NCBI RefSeq assembly: GCF_000373245.1
Contig: NZ_KB890738.1
Location: 124,001-188,000, forward strand
Reading direction: 5' to 3'
Length of the DNA stretch: 64,000 nucleotides
DNA from: Echinicola pacifica DSM 19836
Lineage (GTDB): Bacteria > Bacteroidota > Bacteroidia > Cytophagales > Cyclobacteriaceae
Shown: piece after piece, positions 1 through 9,126 of the stretch
How positions within the stretch are numbered: the first letter of the stretch is position 1
Layout of the letters: the number at the start of each line of letters is the position of its first letter
Notes under the pieces: model-generated
Databases searched by the model: none
Told to the model about the DNA's origin: nothing
Seen by the model: the letters and a program-made list of their open reading frames with translations, nothing else
Position numbers and translations under genes: made by a program

Positions 1-1079
1 AGGTAGATCATACTCGACAGGCCTGTGATCAGAAAGAAATCCGCACGTGATTTATCGACCAACTTATATTTCAAATTGATGGGGATATCCAAGCTAGAAT
101 ACCGGAAAGTATAATCAGATCCTAAATAGTTATTCGTAAACCCTACACCAAGGCTATTGAAATCTGAACGTACAGTCATCGATTCGGGAAGCTCCGCGGG
201 ACTGTCACTGTGGATATTCTGCTGCTGTGCATAAGTCACTCCAACATCAAGCTTCAATCGCTTACTAAAGGAAAATTCTGATACGAGTCCTCCATTAAAC
301 TGCATGCCCGATTCTGAGTTAGCGACGGTCTGGGGACCGCCTATGATCCCTAACCTGAATGGCATATCTTCAGATTTATCGGATTGATTCATTATACTTG
401 CGGTATTTTTCTCAGCGCCAGTGCCTGTGTCGCCTTTCCATTGATCAAGGTATTCTTTAGCCTGCTGCTCATCCATTACAGCTTGCTCGGATGCCATCAT
501 GCTGGATTTCAAACTTTGATTAGTGGCTAGGGATTGACGATTTACTTGGCCAGGAGCAGCTTTTGAGCTTGGAGACTCCCCTAGAATAGCAACCTCACCT
601 AAATAGTCGGCAATCATAGCCTCATCGTAGGAATCCATCCTTGGCAGGGATTCCAATGCATCACTATCTGTTCTTGGCTGAATTGATAGCGTCTCAGGAA
701 CAGCCATAATTTCAATACTATTGGAAGATTGAATAACTGGTTTGGCCTCTGCCAGTTGCGGCCCTGTATCCTCCTTGGAGGAATCTATTGGGGCCTTCAG
801 GAGTTCCTCGATATCCTTGCTTTTATTAGCTATGGTCCCCTTAAAGGTCGAGACACCTTGTTCGATTTCTTTTTCGTATGGAAAGAAAACCAAAGCTAAA
901 ATCACGGCCGCGGCAATTCCAGAAGCCAGATATGGCCATACAGCCCAACGTTTCTTAGTTGGTTTATTAAAATATACCTGGGAAAACTTATCCCACTCTT
1001 GCGGGTCAAAGGGCTCCTCATATTCTGCGAAGGAGTCCCTGATCTTCTCCACCAGCCGTTTATCGAATTGCTCCTTCAT
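1..1079 (-). CDS. Outer-membrane beta-barrel/anti-sigma-like membrane protein, C-terminus cut by the window edge
   Basis: The reading frame starts at the ATG at 1079-1077 and stays open to base 1, so about 359 residues are visible and the C-terminus lies outside. Seen: a charged N-terminus of about 45 residues with a FDPQEWDKF motif, one membrane helix at about residues 47-63, a Ser/Gln-rich linker, then alternating sheet-like sequence with aromatic residues resembling an outer-membrane barrel. It overlaps the sigma factor gene upstream by 20 bases, so the two are almost certainly co-transcribed and translationally coupled. In Bacteroidota, ECF sigma genes are often followed by such proteins, whose N-terminal part is taken to be the anti-sigma region. 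The role as anti-sigma factor is inference; the family of the barrel is not certain. Confidence 0.75.
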   Translation of the reverse strand, partial: MKEQFDKRLVEKIRDSFAEYEEPFDPQEWDKFSQVYFNKPTKKRWAVWPYLASGIAAAVILALVFFPYEKEIEQGVSTFKGTIANKSKDIEELLKAPIDSSKEDTGPQLAEAKPVIQSSNSIEIMAVPETLSIQPRTDSDALESLPRMDSYDEAMIADYLGEVAILGESPSSKAAPGQVNRQSLATNQSLKSSMMASEQAVMDEQQAKEYLDQWKGDTGTGAEKNTASIMNQSDKSEDMPFRLGIIGGPQTVANSESGMQFNGGLVSEFSFSKRLKLDVGVTYAQQQNIHSDSPAELPESMTVRSDFNSLGVGFTNNYLGSDYTFRYSSLDIPINLKYKLVDKSRADFFLITGLSSMIY

Positions 1080-1608
1080 CTTTTATTTTATTTAACTCTA
1101 TTATTTTTTCTCTTAGTCTCTGCTTGGCTCTAGCCAAATAAGTACGACAGGTACTTGCCGGAATATCGAGTGTTTCTCCAATTTCTTTATGACTAAATCC
1201 CTCGATCTCATACATATTAAAGATGATTCGCATCACCTCTGGAAGTTCTCTCATGGCTCCCATGATATCATCTCTGGATAGCTCATCGATAATATTGGGA
1301 TCCAAGGTCTCTGCATGAGCCTTTTCTATTTCCATAACCGCATAATGCTTGACATTTTTACGGTAATAATCAATGGAAGTATTGATCAGAATCCTACGAA
1401 ACCAAGCTTTGAAAGAACTGCCCTCATTATATTGATTCATACGGTCAAAAGCTTTCATAAAACTGTCATTAACAATTTCACAGGCTTCCTCGCGGGAATT
1501 GGAGTATCTTAGCGAAATGCTCATAGCATAGCCATAGTAATGCTTATACAGCATTTCAAAGGCTTTGGGGCTACCACTTTTTGCTTCTTTGATAAGATAC
1601 TGGTCCAA
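1060..1608 (-). CDS. ECF-type RNA polymerase sigma factor
   Basis: A sigma-70 family protein of 182 residues. Region 2 covers about residues 15-85 (core binding and -10 recognition; the segment EACEIVNDSFMKAF is typical) and region 4 covers about 115-172, with a helix-turn-helix in GFSHKEIGETLDIP followed by the RTYLARAKQRLR recognition segment. Length and two-domain layout are those of extracytoplasmic function sigma factors. Its stop codon lies inside the next gene (1-1079), a membrane protein that is the likely regulator. The target genes cannot be told from the sequence. The ATG at 1608 gives a full region 2 without extra residues. Confidence 0.93.
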   Translation of the reverse strand: MDQYLIKEAKSGSPKAFEMLYKHYYGYAMSISLRYSNSREEACEIVNDSFMKAFDRMNQYNEGSSFKAWFRRILINTSIDYYRKNVKHYAVMEIEKAHAETLDPNIIDELSRDDIMGAMRELPEVMRIIFNMYEIEGFSHKEIGETLDIPASTCRTYLARAKQRLREKIIELNKIKDEGAIR

Positions 1609-1697
1609 ATGAATGGGCTTTATTATGTATTGCTTTTCGTCTAGACGGTAAGAGTAAAAAAAACGCTACAAACGATAAAAAAAAATAAAACTAATTG

Positions 1698-1741
1698 CTG
1701 GACTATTTCCTTTCAGTCAGGTCCAAAAGGAAATAGTCCAG
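1698..1741 (-). terminator. Intrinsic terminator with 16-bp perfect stem, downstream of the osmC gene
   Basis: Bases 1698-1713 and 1726-1741 are perfect inverted repeats (16 bp) around a 12-base loop. Read on the minus strand the stem is followed by a T-rich stretch (1697 down to about 1672). It lies 36 bases past the osmC stop and upstream of the ECF sigma gene, so it separates these two minus-strand units. Confidence 0.8.
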
Positions 1742-1776
1742 GGAAAATAGCTGTCAATGCAGTAGCTTAAGAAAAA

Positions 1777-2181
1777 TTAAAAATTAAATTTCAGCACTTG
1801 ATTAATAGCCGGATCAAGACTCAGTGCTACAGGGCAGGTTTTGGCTGCATTTTTTAATTTTTGTCGAAATTTCTCGTCCTCTAAAGGATTTTCCCAAAAG
1901 AATTCAACAATAATTTCTTTAATTTTTCTTGGCTGACTTTCCATTACTTTAGTGACTTCCCAGCTTAGGCCTTCCAATTCTATTCCATCACGATCGGCTA
2001 CGATGCCCATAATCGTCACCATACAGCTTCCTAAGGCTGCTGCGACCAGGTCAGTAGGTGAAAATGCCTCACCCTTGCCATTATTATCGACAGGTGCATC
2101 CGTTATTATTTTAGAGTTTGACTGAAGGTGAACCGCCTCAGTTCGAAGATTTCTCAGGTAGGTACTTTTAATAGTAGGCAT
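1777..2181 (-). CDS. OsmC family peroxiredoxin-like protein
   Basis: A protein of 134 residues of the OsmC/Ohr superfamily, cytoplasmic thiol-dependent peroxide reductases. Seen: the family core AFSPTDLVAAALGSCM, with the first cysteine at about residue 53, and the second at about 116 in KTCPVAL, the two positions used as redox pair in this superfamily. It resembles the YhfA/OsmC-like branch more than Ohr, but I cannot separate subfamilies reliably. It is a single-gene unit: a strong terminator follows and the gene at 2250 is divergent. Substrate (organic hydroperoxide or other) is not shown by the sequence. Confidence 0.9.
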   Translation of the reverse strand: MPTIKSTYLRNLRTEAVHLQSNSKIITDAPVDNNGKGEAFSPTDLVAAALGSCMVTIMGIVADRDGIELEGLSWEVTKVMESQPRKIKEIIVEFFWENPLEDEKFRQKLKNAAKTCPVALSLDPAINQVLKFNF

Positions 2182-2220
2182 AAACCTTTATTTTTATTTG
2201 TAATTTACTAACATTAACGA

Positions 2221-2228
2221 CAAAATTA
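2221..2228 (-). promoter_or_regulatory. Possible -7 promoter element for the osmC gene
   Basis: On the minus strand the sequence TAATTTTG fits the Bacteroidota -7 consensus TAnnTTTG and lies 40 bases before the osmC start. No clear TTG/TTTG -33 element is seen 18-20 bases further upstream, so this is a weak call. Confidence 0.35.
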
Positions 2229-2249
2229 GCGTTAAATTCCTTACCATAT

Positions 2250-2984
2250 ATGAAAAAAGGAGCAAAATATCTAACATCCGTCTTACTCATTTTTATCTTT
2301 CCACTCATCGTAATGGGGCAAGGCAGAGAGGCGGGGAATTACGATTATGATAAAGAAGTATTTTTTGGGATCAATAAAAACTCTATTGGAGGCCTTATAG
2401 GAGGCTTATACCTAAAGTTAGGGTCGAGAATCACCGAAAACACTTTTCAATTTTTCTCCTTGGAGCTCGCAAACGTAAAGAATCCAAAAGAAGCTCGGTA
2501 CAGCACCTACCTTGGAAATAGCTTCATTTATGGTAAATCCAATTATCTCTATAGCATCCGACCACAGTATGGTCGGGAATTGATATTATACAGTAAGGCG
2601 CCTCAGAAAGGGGTTCAGGTATCTGTACTCACGGCCATTGGTCCTTCATTAGGGATAATAGCCCCTTACTATATAGAATATGCCGCATCCAGCTCCGAAA
2701 GCAGTAGAGCACAATATGATCCTGACATTCACCAGTCAATGAATTATATTATGGGCCCAGGAAGGTTGTTTGAAGGATTAGGAGAATCTGATTTTGCCCT
2801 TGGCGCAAATGCCAAAGCGGCCTTAACCTTTGAGTTTGGATTATTCAAATCAAATGTAAGCGGATTGGAACTAGGCTATGAATTAGAGGGTTTTACTAAA
2901 GAAATCGTCCTGATGCCCACCACCGAAAACAAGCAAATATTTCAATCGGTTTACTTTACCCTATTCTATGGCTTCAGGAAATGA
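2250..2984 (+). CDS. Secreted protein of unknown function, probable outer-membrane barrel
   Basis: A protein of 244 residues with a signal peptide (residues 1-23, ending VMGQG) and no other membrane helix. The rest is rich in alternating hydrophobic/aromatic strands (for example SNYLYSIRPQYGRELILY) and ends in aromatic sequence SVYFTLFYGFRK, as expected for an outer-membrane barrel protein. I do not recognise a named family. It lies directly upstream of lipA but the lipA promoter sits in the 59-base gap, so the genes may be separate units. No function is proposed. Confidence 0.75.
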   Translation: MKKGAKYLTSVLLIFIFPLIVMGQGREAGNYDYDKEVFFGINKNSIGGLIGGLYLKLGSRITENTFQFFSLELANVKNPKEARYSTYLGNSFIYGKSNYLYSIRPQYGRELILYSKAPQKGVQVSVLTAIGPSLGIIAPYYIEYAASSSESSRAQYDPDIHQSMNYIMGPGRLFEGLGESDFALGANAKAALTFEFGLFKSNVSGLELGYELEGFTKEIVLMPTTENKQIFQSVYFTLFYGFRK

Positions 2985-2993
2985 CCAGTAAAT

Positions 2994-3023
2994 TGGTTTT
3001 GCTCGTGCAAAACCTTAATTTTG
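2994..3023 (+). promoter_or_regulatory. Promoter of lipA (Bacteroidota type)
   Basis: TTG at 2994-2996 and TAATTTTG at 3016-3023 are separated by 19 bases, matching the Bacteroidota -33 (TTG/TTTG) and -7 (TAnnTTTG) elements. The lipA ATG follows 20 bases after the -7 element. Confidence 0.6.
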
Positions 3024-3043
3024 CGATACGATAAGCAATTGAG

Positions 3044-3922
3044 ATGATAGAACTACCCGTAATATCCGAAGAATCCAAAAAGCGAAAAAAACCAGACTGG
3101 CTTCGTGTAAAACTTCCCGTTGGGAAAGAGTACGCCAAAGTCCGGAAGCTTGTGGATCAACATAAATTACATACCATCTGTGAAAGTGGTAACTGTCCAA
3201 ATATGGGGGAATGCTGGGGTGCCGGTACCGCCACCTTTATGATCTTAGGCAATGTATGCACTAGATCTTGCTCCTTCTGTGCGGTGGCTACAGGCCGTCC
3301 GCCAGAATATGATCTGGACGAACCTAGGAGAGTGGCAGAGGCGATCCAACTGATGGGAGTAAAACACGCCGTACTCACCTCTGTAAACCGTGATGAACTA
3401 AAAGATCGTGGGGCAGAGATTTGGTACCAAACCGTGATTGAGACCAAGAAACTCTCCCCGGAGACCACCATTGAAACCTTAATCCCAGATGTGAAATCTT
3501 CCTGGGATGCGCTATATAGGATGATCGATGGAGGTCAGGAAGTGGTTTCTCATAATATGGAAACAGTGGAAAGCCTCTATAGAAGAGTCAGACCTCAAGC
3601 CAAATACCAACGATCGCTGGAGCAAATTAAGCTGACTAAGGAGTATGGTAAAAGGACTAAGACCGGTATCATGCTCGGTCTTGGAGAGAAAAAAGAGGAA
3701 GTTTATAAAGCAATGGATGACCTGGCAGCCCATGGTTGTGACATTCTTACGCTAGGACAATACCTCCAGCCTACCAAAATGCATATTGAGGTAGCAGAAT
3801 TTATCCATCCTGATCTGTTTGATCATTATAGAGAAGAGGGACTAAAAAGAGGGTTAAAATACGTGGAATCAGGCCCACTGGTAAGATCTTCATACCATGC
3901 GGAAAGGCATGTGAATGTATAA
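3044..3922 (+). CDS. lipA: Lipoyl synthase
   Basis: A radical SAM enzyme of 292 residues that inserts two sulfurs into protein-bound octanoyl groups to make lipoyl cofactors of the 2-oxoacid dehydrogenases and glycine cleavage system. Both iron-sulfur clusters are visible: the auxiliary cluster cysteines at about residues 46, 51 and 57 ([12 protein letters not shown]) and the SAM cluster CxxxCxxC at 72, 76 and 79 (CTRSCSFC). The C-terminal RSSYHAE segment, which carries the conserved serine that ligates the auxiliary cluster, is present. Length is normal for the family. No lipB gene is adjacent. It has its own promoter and terminator, so it is probably monocistronic. Confidence 0.98.
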   Translation: MIELPVISEESKKRKKPDWLRVKLPVGKEYAKVRKLVDQHKLHTICESGNCPNMGECWGAGTATFMILGNVCTRSCSFCAVATGRPPEYDLDEPRRVAEAIQLMGVKHAVLTSVNRDELKDRGAEIWYQTVIETKKLSPETTIETLIPDVKSSWDALYRMIDGGQEVVSHNMETVESLYRRVRPQAKYQRSLEQIKLTKEYGKRTKTGIMLGLGEKKEEVYKAMDDLAAHGCDILTLGQYLQPTKMHIEVAEFIHPDLFDHYREEGLKRGLKYVESGPLVRSSYHAERHVNV

Positions 3923-3940
3923 TAAATAACTTATTAAAAA

Positions 3941-3976
3941 AAAGACTTGGTTATCACTAACCAAGCCTTTTTTTAT
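3941..3976. terminator. Bidirectional terminator after lipA
   Basis: A hairpin of about 13 bp (3941-3953 with 3958-3970, one mismatch, 4-base loop) is preceded by A-rich and followed by T-rich sequence, so it can work on both strands. On the plus strand it ends lipA. Confidence 0.85.
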
Positions 3977-4036
3977 GGGGATTCATTCATTTTTTCCCGA
4001 ATAAGAAGGGTCTAAAACTGGAAAAATATAGGCACA

Positions 4037-4067
4037 AAAAAAACTCATCTTTTGAAGGATGAGTTTT
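4037..4067 (-). terminator. Terminator of the ATP synthase operon
   Basis: A 10-bp stem (4040-4049 with 4058-4067), followed on the minus strand by a run of eight T, lies 29 bases beyond the atpG stop codon. It closes the minus-strand unit atpB-E-F-H-A-G. Confidence 0.85.
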
Positions 4068-4095
4068 AATATAGGACTCTTAGAGTCAGTAAGTC

Positions 4096-4971
4096 TTAAT
4101 TGCCACCAAGTGCTTCTGCACCAGCCACAATCTCGAGAATTTCATTCGTAATGGCTGCCTGACGAGATCTGTTATATAGCAGTCTAAGCTCTTTCAGGAG
4201 TTCGCCGGCATTTTCTGTAGCTTTCTCCATGGCAGTCATTCTGGCGCCATGCTCAGAAGCATTACTTTCAAGTACCGCTTTATAGAATTGAATTTTCAGG
4301 GAAGTAGGCACCAATTCCTGGATAATATATTCTCTGGAAGGTTCCATGATATAATCCACATTGGTAGCAGAAGGCTCCACTGATTCAGTTTCCTTTTCCA
4401 TAGGGAGGAACTGCTCATTCCGAACCACCTGAGTGGCCACGTTTTTAAATTCATTATAAACGAGGACTACTTTATCGTAGGTACCGTTTACAAATCCATC
4501 CATGGCATATTCGGCTGCATCTTTGACATGGTCAAAGTTTAGGTCCAGGAATACCTTATAATAATCCCCTATTACGGGAAAATCTCTTTTTTGGAAGGTC
4601 TCAAAAGCTTTTTTACCTAATGGTAGAATAGAGACATTTTTCCCTGCATATTCAGTATTGATAGCAGCCATGGTAGCCTTAATGACGTTTGTATTAAAGG
4701 CACCACATAAGCCTTTATCAGAAGTAACAGGGACAATCAACACATTATTGATTTCTCTTTTTTCTGAATAAACCAGATCACTGCTTCCTTCACTCCCAGC
4801 AGAAACGTTATTAAGAATGGCAGTTAATTTCTGAGAATAAGGGCGCATCTGGACGATTTTGTCCTGAGCTCTTCTTAGTTTGGCTGCAGCCACCATTTTC
4901 ATTGCTTTGGTGATTTGCTGCGTAGAAACTACAGAGTTGATCCTTTCTTTTACTTCCTTTAGGTTAGCCAT
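4096..4971 (-). CDS. atpG: F-type ATP synthase gamma subunit
   Basis: The central rotor shaft of the F1 sector. Seen: the N-terminal helix MANLKEVKERINSVVSTQQI and the C-terminal helix RLLYNRSRQAAITNEILEI, the two most conserved parts, which form the coiled coil inside the alpha/beta hexamer. I place the start at the ATG at 4971 (291 residues) because the family starts MANLKE; the frame is open nine codons further upstream. Last gene of the operon; the terminator at 4037-4067 follows. A 7-bp hairpin lies just before the gene, between it and atpA. The beta and epsilon genes (atpD, atpC) do not follow and must lie elsewhere. Confidence 0.97.
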   Translation of the reverse strand: MANLKEVKERINSVVSTQQITKAMKMVAAAKLRRAQDKIVQMRPYSQKLTAILNNVSAGSEGSSDLVYSEKREINNVLIVPVTSDKGLCGAFNTNVIKATMAAINTEYAGKNVSILPLGKKAFETFQKRDFPVIGDYYKVFLDLNFDHVKDAAEYAMDGFVNGTYDKVVLVYNEFKNVATQVVRNEQFLPMEKETESVEPSATNVDYIMEPSREYIIQELVPTSLKIQFYKAVLESNASEHGARMTAMEKATENAGELLKELRLLYNRSRQAAITNEILEIVAGAEALGGN

Positions 4972-4992
4972 GTTATAAATAGAGAATAAGAG

Positions 4993-5019
4993 CCTCACCC
5001 TCCTTAATGGAAGGTGAGG
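4993..5019. other. Intercistronic hairpin between atpA and atpG
   Basis: CCTCACC at 4993-4999 and GGTGAGG at 5013-5019 form a 7-bp stem in the gap before atpG. No T-run follows, so it is more likely an mRNA processing or stability structure than a terminator. Confidence 0.4.
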
Positions 5020-5026
5020 AAATTAA

Positions 5027-6604
5027 TTATTTTGCGTACTTAGGTGTCAATTCTTTAGCTGCTTTCTCTAGCAATTTACCAGCAGTATCCAAATCACCTT
5101 TAGCTATAGCTGTAAGAGCATCTTGGTACTGAGTAGTAAGCAGGGTATAGAAATCTTTTTCAAAAGCTCTAGCTTGTGAAACAGGCACCTCATCCATAAG
5201 ACCCTTAGTGGAAGCATAGATGATAGCGGTCTGCAGCTCTACCTTTACAGGAGAGTACTGAGCTTGCTTAAGGATTTCTTGGTTTCTACGACCTCTTTCG
5301 ATGGTTCTCTTGGTAGTTGCATCCAGATCAGATCCAAACTTGGCAAAAGCTTCCAATTCACGGAATTGAGCTTGATCAAGCTTCAAGGTACCAGATACCT
5401 TTTTCATGGATTTAATCTGCGCATTACCACCTACTCGGGATACAGAGATACCTACGTTAATCGCAGGACGAATACCTGAGTTGAAGAGGTTAGTTTCCAG
5501 GAATATCTGACCGTCAGTGATGGAGATCACATTGGTAGGGATATAGGCAGAAACGTCACCTGCCTGAGTTTCGATGATAGGCAGTGCGGTAAGAGATCCA
5601 CCACCTTTAACCAAAGGCTTAAGAGACTCAGGAAGGTCATTCATTTCTTTTGCGATCGCATCAGAAGAATTCACCTTAGCGGCTCTTTCCAATAGTCTGG
5701 AGTGAAGGTAGAATACATCACCAGGATATGCTTCACGTCCTGGAGGTCTTCTTAGAAGAAGGGAAACTTCTCTATAGGCAACGGCTTGCTTGGAAAGGTC
5801 ATCATAAACCACCAAGGCAGGACGACCAGTATCACGGAAGAATTCCCCGATAGCAGCACCAGTAAATGGAGCAAAGAACTGCATAGGAGCAGGCTCAGAT
5901 GCTGGAGCAGCTACAATAACAGTATAAGGAAGGGCACCGCCTTTTTCGAGAGCAGCGACTACACCTGCCACAGTAGAGGCCTTCTGGCCAATGGCTACAT
6001 AGATACAGAATACAGGCTCACCTTTTTCGTAAAACTCCTTTTGGTTAAGGATGGTATCGATGGCTACAGCGGTCTTACCCGTCTGACGGTCACCAATGAT
6101 CAGCTCACGCTGTCCTCTACCGATCGGAATCATGGCATCAATAGACTTGATACCTGTCTGAAGTGGTTCATTTACTGGCTGACGATAGATTACACCTGGA
6201 GCTTTACGTTCCAAAGGCATATCATATAAGTCACCTTCGATAGGGCCTTTGCCATCAATAGCATGACCCAGGGTATTTACCACTCGGCCTAGCATTCCCT
6301 CACCGGCTTTGATAGAGGCAATTTGTTTGGTTCTTTTTACGGTATCACCTTCTTTGACTCCTTGAGAGTCTCCGAACAATACTGCACCAACATTGTCTTC
6401 TTCAAGGTTAAGCACCATTGCCTTAAGTCCGTTTTCGAACTCAAGCAACTCACCAGATTGGGCTTTGGATAGGCCGTAGATACGGGCTACACCGTCACCC
6501 ACTTGTAGGACAGTTCCTACTTCTTCCAATTCAGCTTCAGTTTTGGCACCAGAGAGTTGCTCTCTCAAGATAGCCGAAACTTCATCAGGTCTTACTTCTG
6601 CCAT
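5027..6604 (-). CDS. atpA: F-type ATP synthase alpha subunit
   Basis: Non-catalytic nucleotide-binding subunit of F1, 525 residues, normal length. The Walker A motif GDRQTGKT is at about residues 171-178, the DELSEED-like region has the form [14 protein letters not shown], and the family signature [14 protein letters not shown] follows at about 380. The start at 6604 gives [17 protein letters not shown], the usual N-terminus. It sits between atpH and atpG as in most bacteria; 34 bases separate it from atpH. Confidence 0.99.
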   Translation of the reverse strand: MAEVRPDEVSAILREQLSGAKTEAELEEVGTVLQVGDGVARIYGLSKAQSGELLEFENGLKAMVLNLEEDNVGAVLFGDSQGVKEGDTVKRTKQIASIKAGEGMLGRVVNTLGHAIDGKGPIEGDLYDMPLERKAPGVIYRQPVNEPLQTGIKSIDAMIPIGRGQRELIIGDRQTGKTAVAIDTILNQKEFYEKGEPVFCIYVAIGQKASTVAGVVAALEKGGALPYTVIVAAPASEPAPMQFFAPFTGAAIGEFFRDTGRPALVVYDDLSKQAVAYREVSLLLRRPPGREAYPGDVFYLHSRLLERAAKVNSSDAIAKEMNDLPESLKPLVKGGGSLTALPIIETQAGDVSAYIPTNVISITDGQIFLETNLFNSGIRPAINVGISVSRVGGNAQIKSMKKVSGTLKLDQAQFRELEAFAKFGSDLDATTKRTIERGRRNQEILKQAQYSPVKVELQTAIIYASTKGLMDEVPVSQARAFEKDFYTLLTTQYQDALTAIAKGDLDTAGKLLEKAAKELTPKYAK

Positions 6605-6638
6605 TCTTTTATAGTTATATTGTTATTCCTGTATTGAA

Positions 6639-7199
6639 TTATATCTGCTTCTCGAATTGGTTATTCAAGAAGTGCAATTTAAGTGATTTCAGTTTGCTGC
6701 TCAATGAATCGTCAATCTGACGGTCATCCACTTTCAACACGAAACCACCAATAATATCCTTATCGATTTTCTCAACCAATTCTACCTTAGGCTTACCAGA
6801 GATTTCTTTTACAGCCTCAGCAAAGACTTTTCTGAGCTCATCACCAATCGGGAAAGTGGTCGTCACGACCGCCTTTTGGATACCTTCATGATCATTATAG
6901 ATGGCCAAAAATTGCTTTGCAATATCTGCCAACAGGTTTTCTCTCTTTTTACGGGAGATGATACTGTAAAACTTAAGTGTCAAATCCTGAGCAGAACCAG
7001 TAAAGATCTGATTGATGATTTTGGCTTTGACATCGGCGGTTACAATAGGGCTTTTCAGCAAAAGTGCAAAGTCACGGTTTTCCTTCACCACCTTCAGCAG
7101 TTGCTGCATATCTTGATGTACTTCATTGAGCACACCTTGTTCTACTGCTAATCCTAGCAGAGCTTTGGCATACCGTGAAGCGACTCTAGTTACTGACAT
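6639..7199 (-). CDS. atpH: F-type ATP synthase delta subunit
   Basis: Peripheral-stalk subunit that joins F1 to the b subunits, 186 residues. The N-terminal part VASRYAKALLGLAVEQG is the conserved helix that binds the alpha subunits; the C-terminal signature GGFVLKVDDRQIDDSL is also typical. It follows atpF by nine bases and precedes atpA. Confidence 0.96.
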   Translation of the reverse strand: MSVTRVASRYAKALLGLAVEQGVLNEVHQDMQQLLKVVKENRDFALLLKSPIVTADVKAKIINQIFTGSAQDLTLKFYSIISRKKRENLLADIAKQFLAIYNDHEGIQKAVVTTTFPIGDELRKVFAEAVKEISGKPKVELVEKIDKDIIGGFVLKVDDRQIDDSLSSKLKSLKLHFLNNQFEKQI

Positions 7200-7208
7200 G
7201 TGATCGTC

Positions 7209-7703
7209 TTAGTTTAGCTTTAGATCTTTTACAAACTCTTGAACCAACTCTTTCTGAGCCTTATCATCTTCAAGATTTTTACGCAACAATTTCTCAGTCA
7301 CCTGCAGGGTCAAAGTAGCGACTTGGTTTTTCACTTCCGCCAATGCTGCTTTTTTCTCTGTTTCAATTACCGCTTTCGCATCTTCGATCAACTTAGCACC
7401 AGCCTTAGAGGCTTCTGTCCTCGCTTCTTCGATGAGCTTAGCAGAAGTTTCAGTGGCTGATTTCAGGATTTGATCTCTCTCGAGACGAGCTTCCTGAAGC
7501 AGTTTTTCATTTTCAGCTTTTAGGTTGGCCATTTCGTTTCTGGCATTTTCAGCAGCTTTGAGAGCGCCTTCGATAGCGGTCTCCCGCTCATCCAATGCAG
7601 ATAAAATAGGCTTCCATGCAAATTTTCCTAGGATAAAAAGAAGTATCCCAAAACCAATAATTTGCCAAATAATAAGTCCAGAACCAGGAATTATAAGATC
7701 CAT
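7209..7703 (-). CDS. atpF: F-type ATP synthase subunit b
   Basis: Peripheral-stalk subunit of Fo, 164 residues: one N-terminal membrane helix (about residues 5-27) followed by a long Ala/Glu/Lys-rich helix (about 40-155) that dimerises as a right-handed coiled coil and reaches the delta subunit. Only one b-type gene is present in the cluster. It lies between atpE and atpH in the normal order. Confidence 0.95.
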   Translation of the reverse strand: MDLIIPGSGLIIWQIIGFGILLFILGKFAWKPILSALDERETAIEGALKAAENARNEMANLKAENEKLLQEARLERDQILKSATETSAKLIEEARTEASKAGAKLIEDAKAVIETEKKAALAEVKNQVATLTLQVTEKLLRKNLEDDKAQKELVQEFVKDLKLN

Positions 7704-7747
7704 CTGTATATAATTTTAATGCTTTTTTTGTTCAAATAGAGTAAAGT

Positions 7748-7772
7748 AGGGATGAGCCTAGCGCCCATCCCT
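7748..7772 (-). other. Hairpin immediately downstream of atpE
   Basis: AGGGATG at 7748-7754 and CATCCCT at 7766-7772 form a stem 15 bases beyond the atpE stop. Read on the minus strand it is not followed by a T-run, so it should not stop transcription into atpF. It may stabilise the atpE message, whose product is needed in many more copies than the other subunits (inference). Confidence 0.45.
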
Positions 7773-7786
7773 GTTCTTTGTACTTC

Positions 7787-8056
<270 letters not shown>

Positions 8057-8078
8057 TTATAAAATTGAACAAAGAAAT

Positions 8079-9110
8079 TTAATGATGATCATGCTCTGCT
8101 ACTGCCTGTCCGATGTACATGGCAGAGAACAAGGTAAATACATAAGCCTGAATGGCTGCTACCAATATTTCAATCAAGTTGATAAATACAACCATGACCG
8201 TACTGGCTACCCCAACAGCATACGATTCGAATACGAATATCAAACCTATGAAACTTAAGATTACAATGTGTCCTGCTGTGATGGCAACGAAAAGTCGAAC
8301 CATCAAAGCAAATGGCTTGGTAAATAAACCGATGATCTCCACCGGCACAATTACTAAAAGCAGGGGTAATGGAACGCCTGGCGTCGCAACAACGTGCTTC
8401 CAGTATTCCTTATTCCCATTAAGATTAGTCATAAAGAAGGTAAATACCGCTAGAGTAGCTGTCACCGCAATATTCCCCGTTAAATTGGCCGCTCCCGGTA
8501 CCAGACCTAGTAGGTTACCCATCAAAATAAAGAAAAATATGGTGAGTAAATACGGAGTGAACTTCCTATACTTAGGCCCGATATTAGGCTTGGCGATCTC
8601 ATCCCGCACGAATAATACCATCGGCTCCACGATCGAAGCAATGCCTTTCGGCGCCCCATGAGGATTCCTTTTGTAGTTTCTCACCGCGGAAAAAATCATC
8701 CAAAGCAATAACACAAATACTATAATCAACATGGCAACGTTCTTGGTGATAGACAGGTCTATATAAGATCTAGACTCATCAACAGCATGAAGCTTATCAT
8801 GTTCATTGATATAGTAGCCATTATGCTCTACACCAAACGCGTGCGTTTCATGATCCTGGAAATCAGTGGAAGAATACACTTCCACCCCACGATCAGCAGA
8901 GTAAATAATTACCGGCAGTGGAAGGGTGACATGGGTATGTCCAAAAGTGGCGAAATGCCATTCATGCGAATCCTTAATGTGGTGCATGATGAAACCCGTT
9001 TTGTTCTCTTCTCCTCCTTCTACTTCCGAGGAAGCAAAAGTCGCAGTTGAAAGGGCCAGCATGAATACTGACAGCAAGGTGCTTATGCACAGAATCTTAC
9101 GAAACATCAA
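8079..9110 (-). CDS. atpB: F-type ATP synthase subunit a with N-terminal periplasmic extension
   Basis: Stator subunit of Fo that forms the two proton half-channels, 343 residues. The membrane part (about residues 128-340) holds the essential arginine in FALMVRLFVAITAGH. The first 120 or so residues are not part of the usual E. coli-type subunit: a signal peptide (about 1-26) followed by a His/Asp/Glu-rich periplasmic segment. Long, signal-peptide-bearing a subunits are known from other Bacteroidota. The start could also be one codon later (second Met). First subunit gene of the operon, 16 bases after a small membrane-protein gene. Confidence 0.97.
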   Translation of the reverse strand: MMFRKILCISTLLSVFMLALSTATFASSEVEGGEENKTGFIMHHIKDSHEWHFATFGHTHVTLPLPVIIYSADRGVEVYSSTDFQDHETHAFGVEHNGYYINEHDKLHAVDESRSYIDLSITKNVAMLIIVFVLLLWMIFSAVRNYKRNPHGAPKGIASIVEPMVLFVRDEIAKPNIGPKYRKFTPYLLTIFFFILMGNLLGLVPGAANLTGNIAVTATLAVFTFFMTNLNGNKEYWKHVVATPGVPLPLLLVIVPVEIIGLFTKPFALMVRLFVAITAGHIVILSFIGLIFVFESYAVGVASTVMVVFINLIEILVAAIQAYVFTLFSAMYIGQAVAEHDHH

Positions 9111-9126
9111 CTCAATTATTATAGAC

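Noticed and set aside
742-1095. 117-codon plus-strand frame
   Set aside because: Lies antisense to the barrel/anti-sigma-like gene whose frame is continuous and overlaps the sigma gene in the usual way.
8152-8661. 169-codon plus-strand frame
   Set aside because: Antisense shadow of atpB; composition reflects the membrane codons of atpB.
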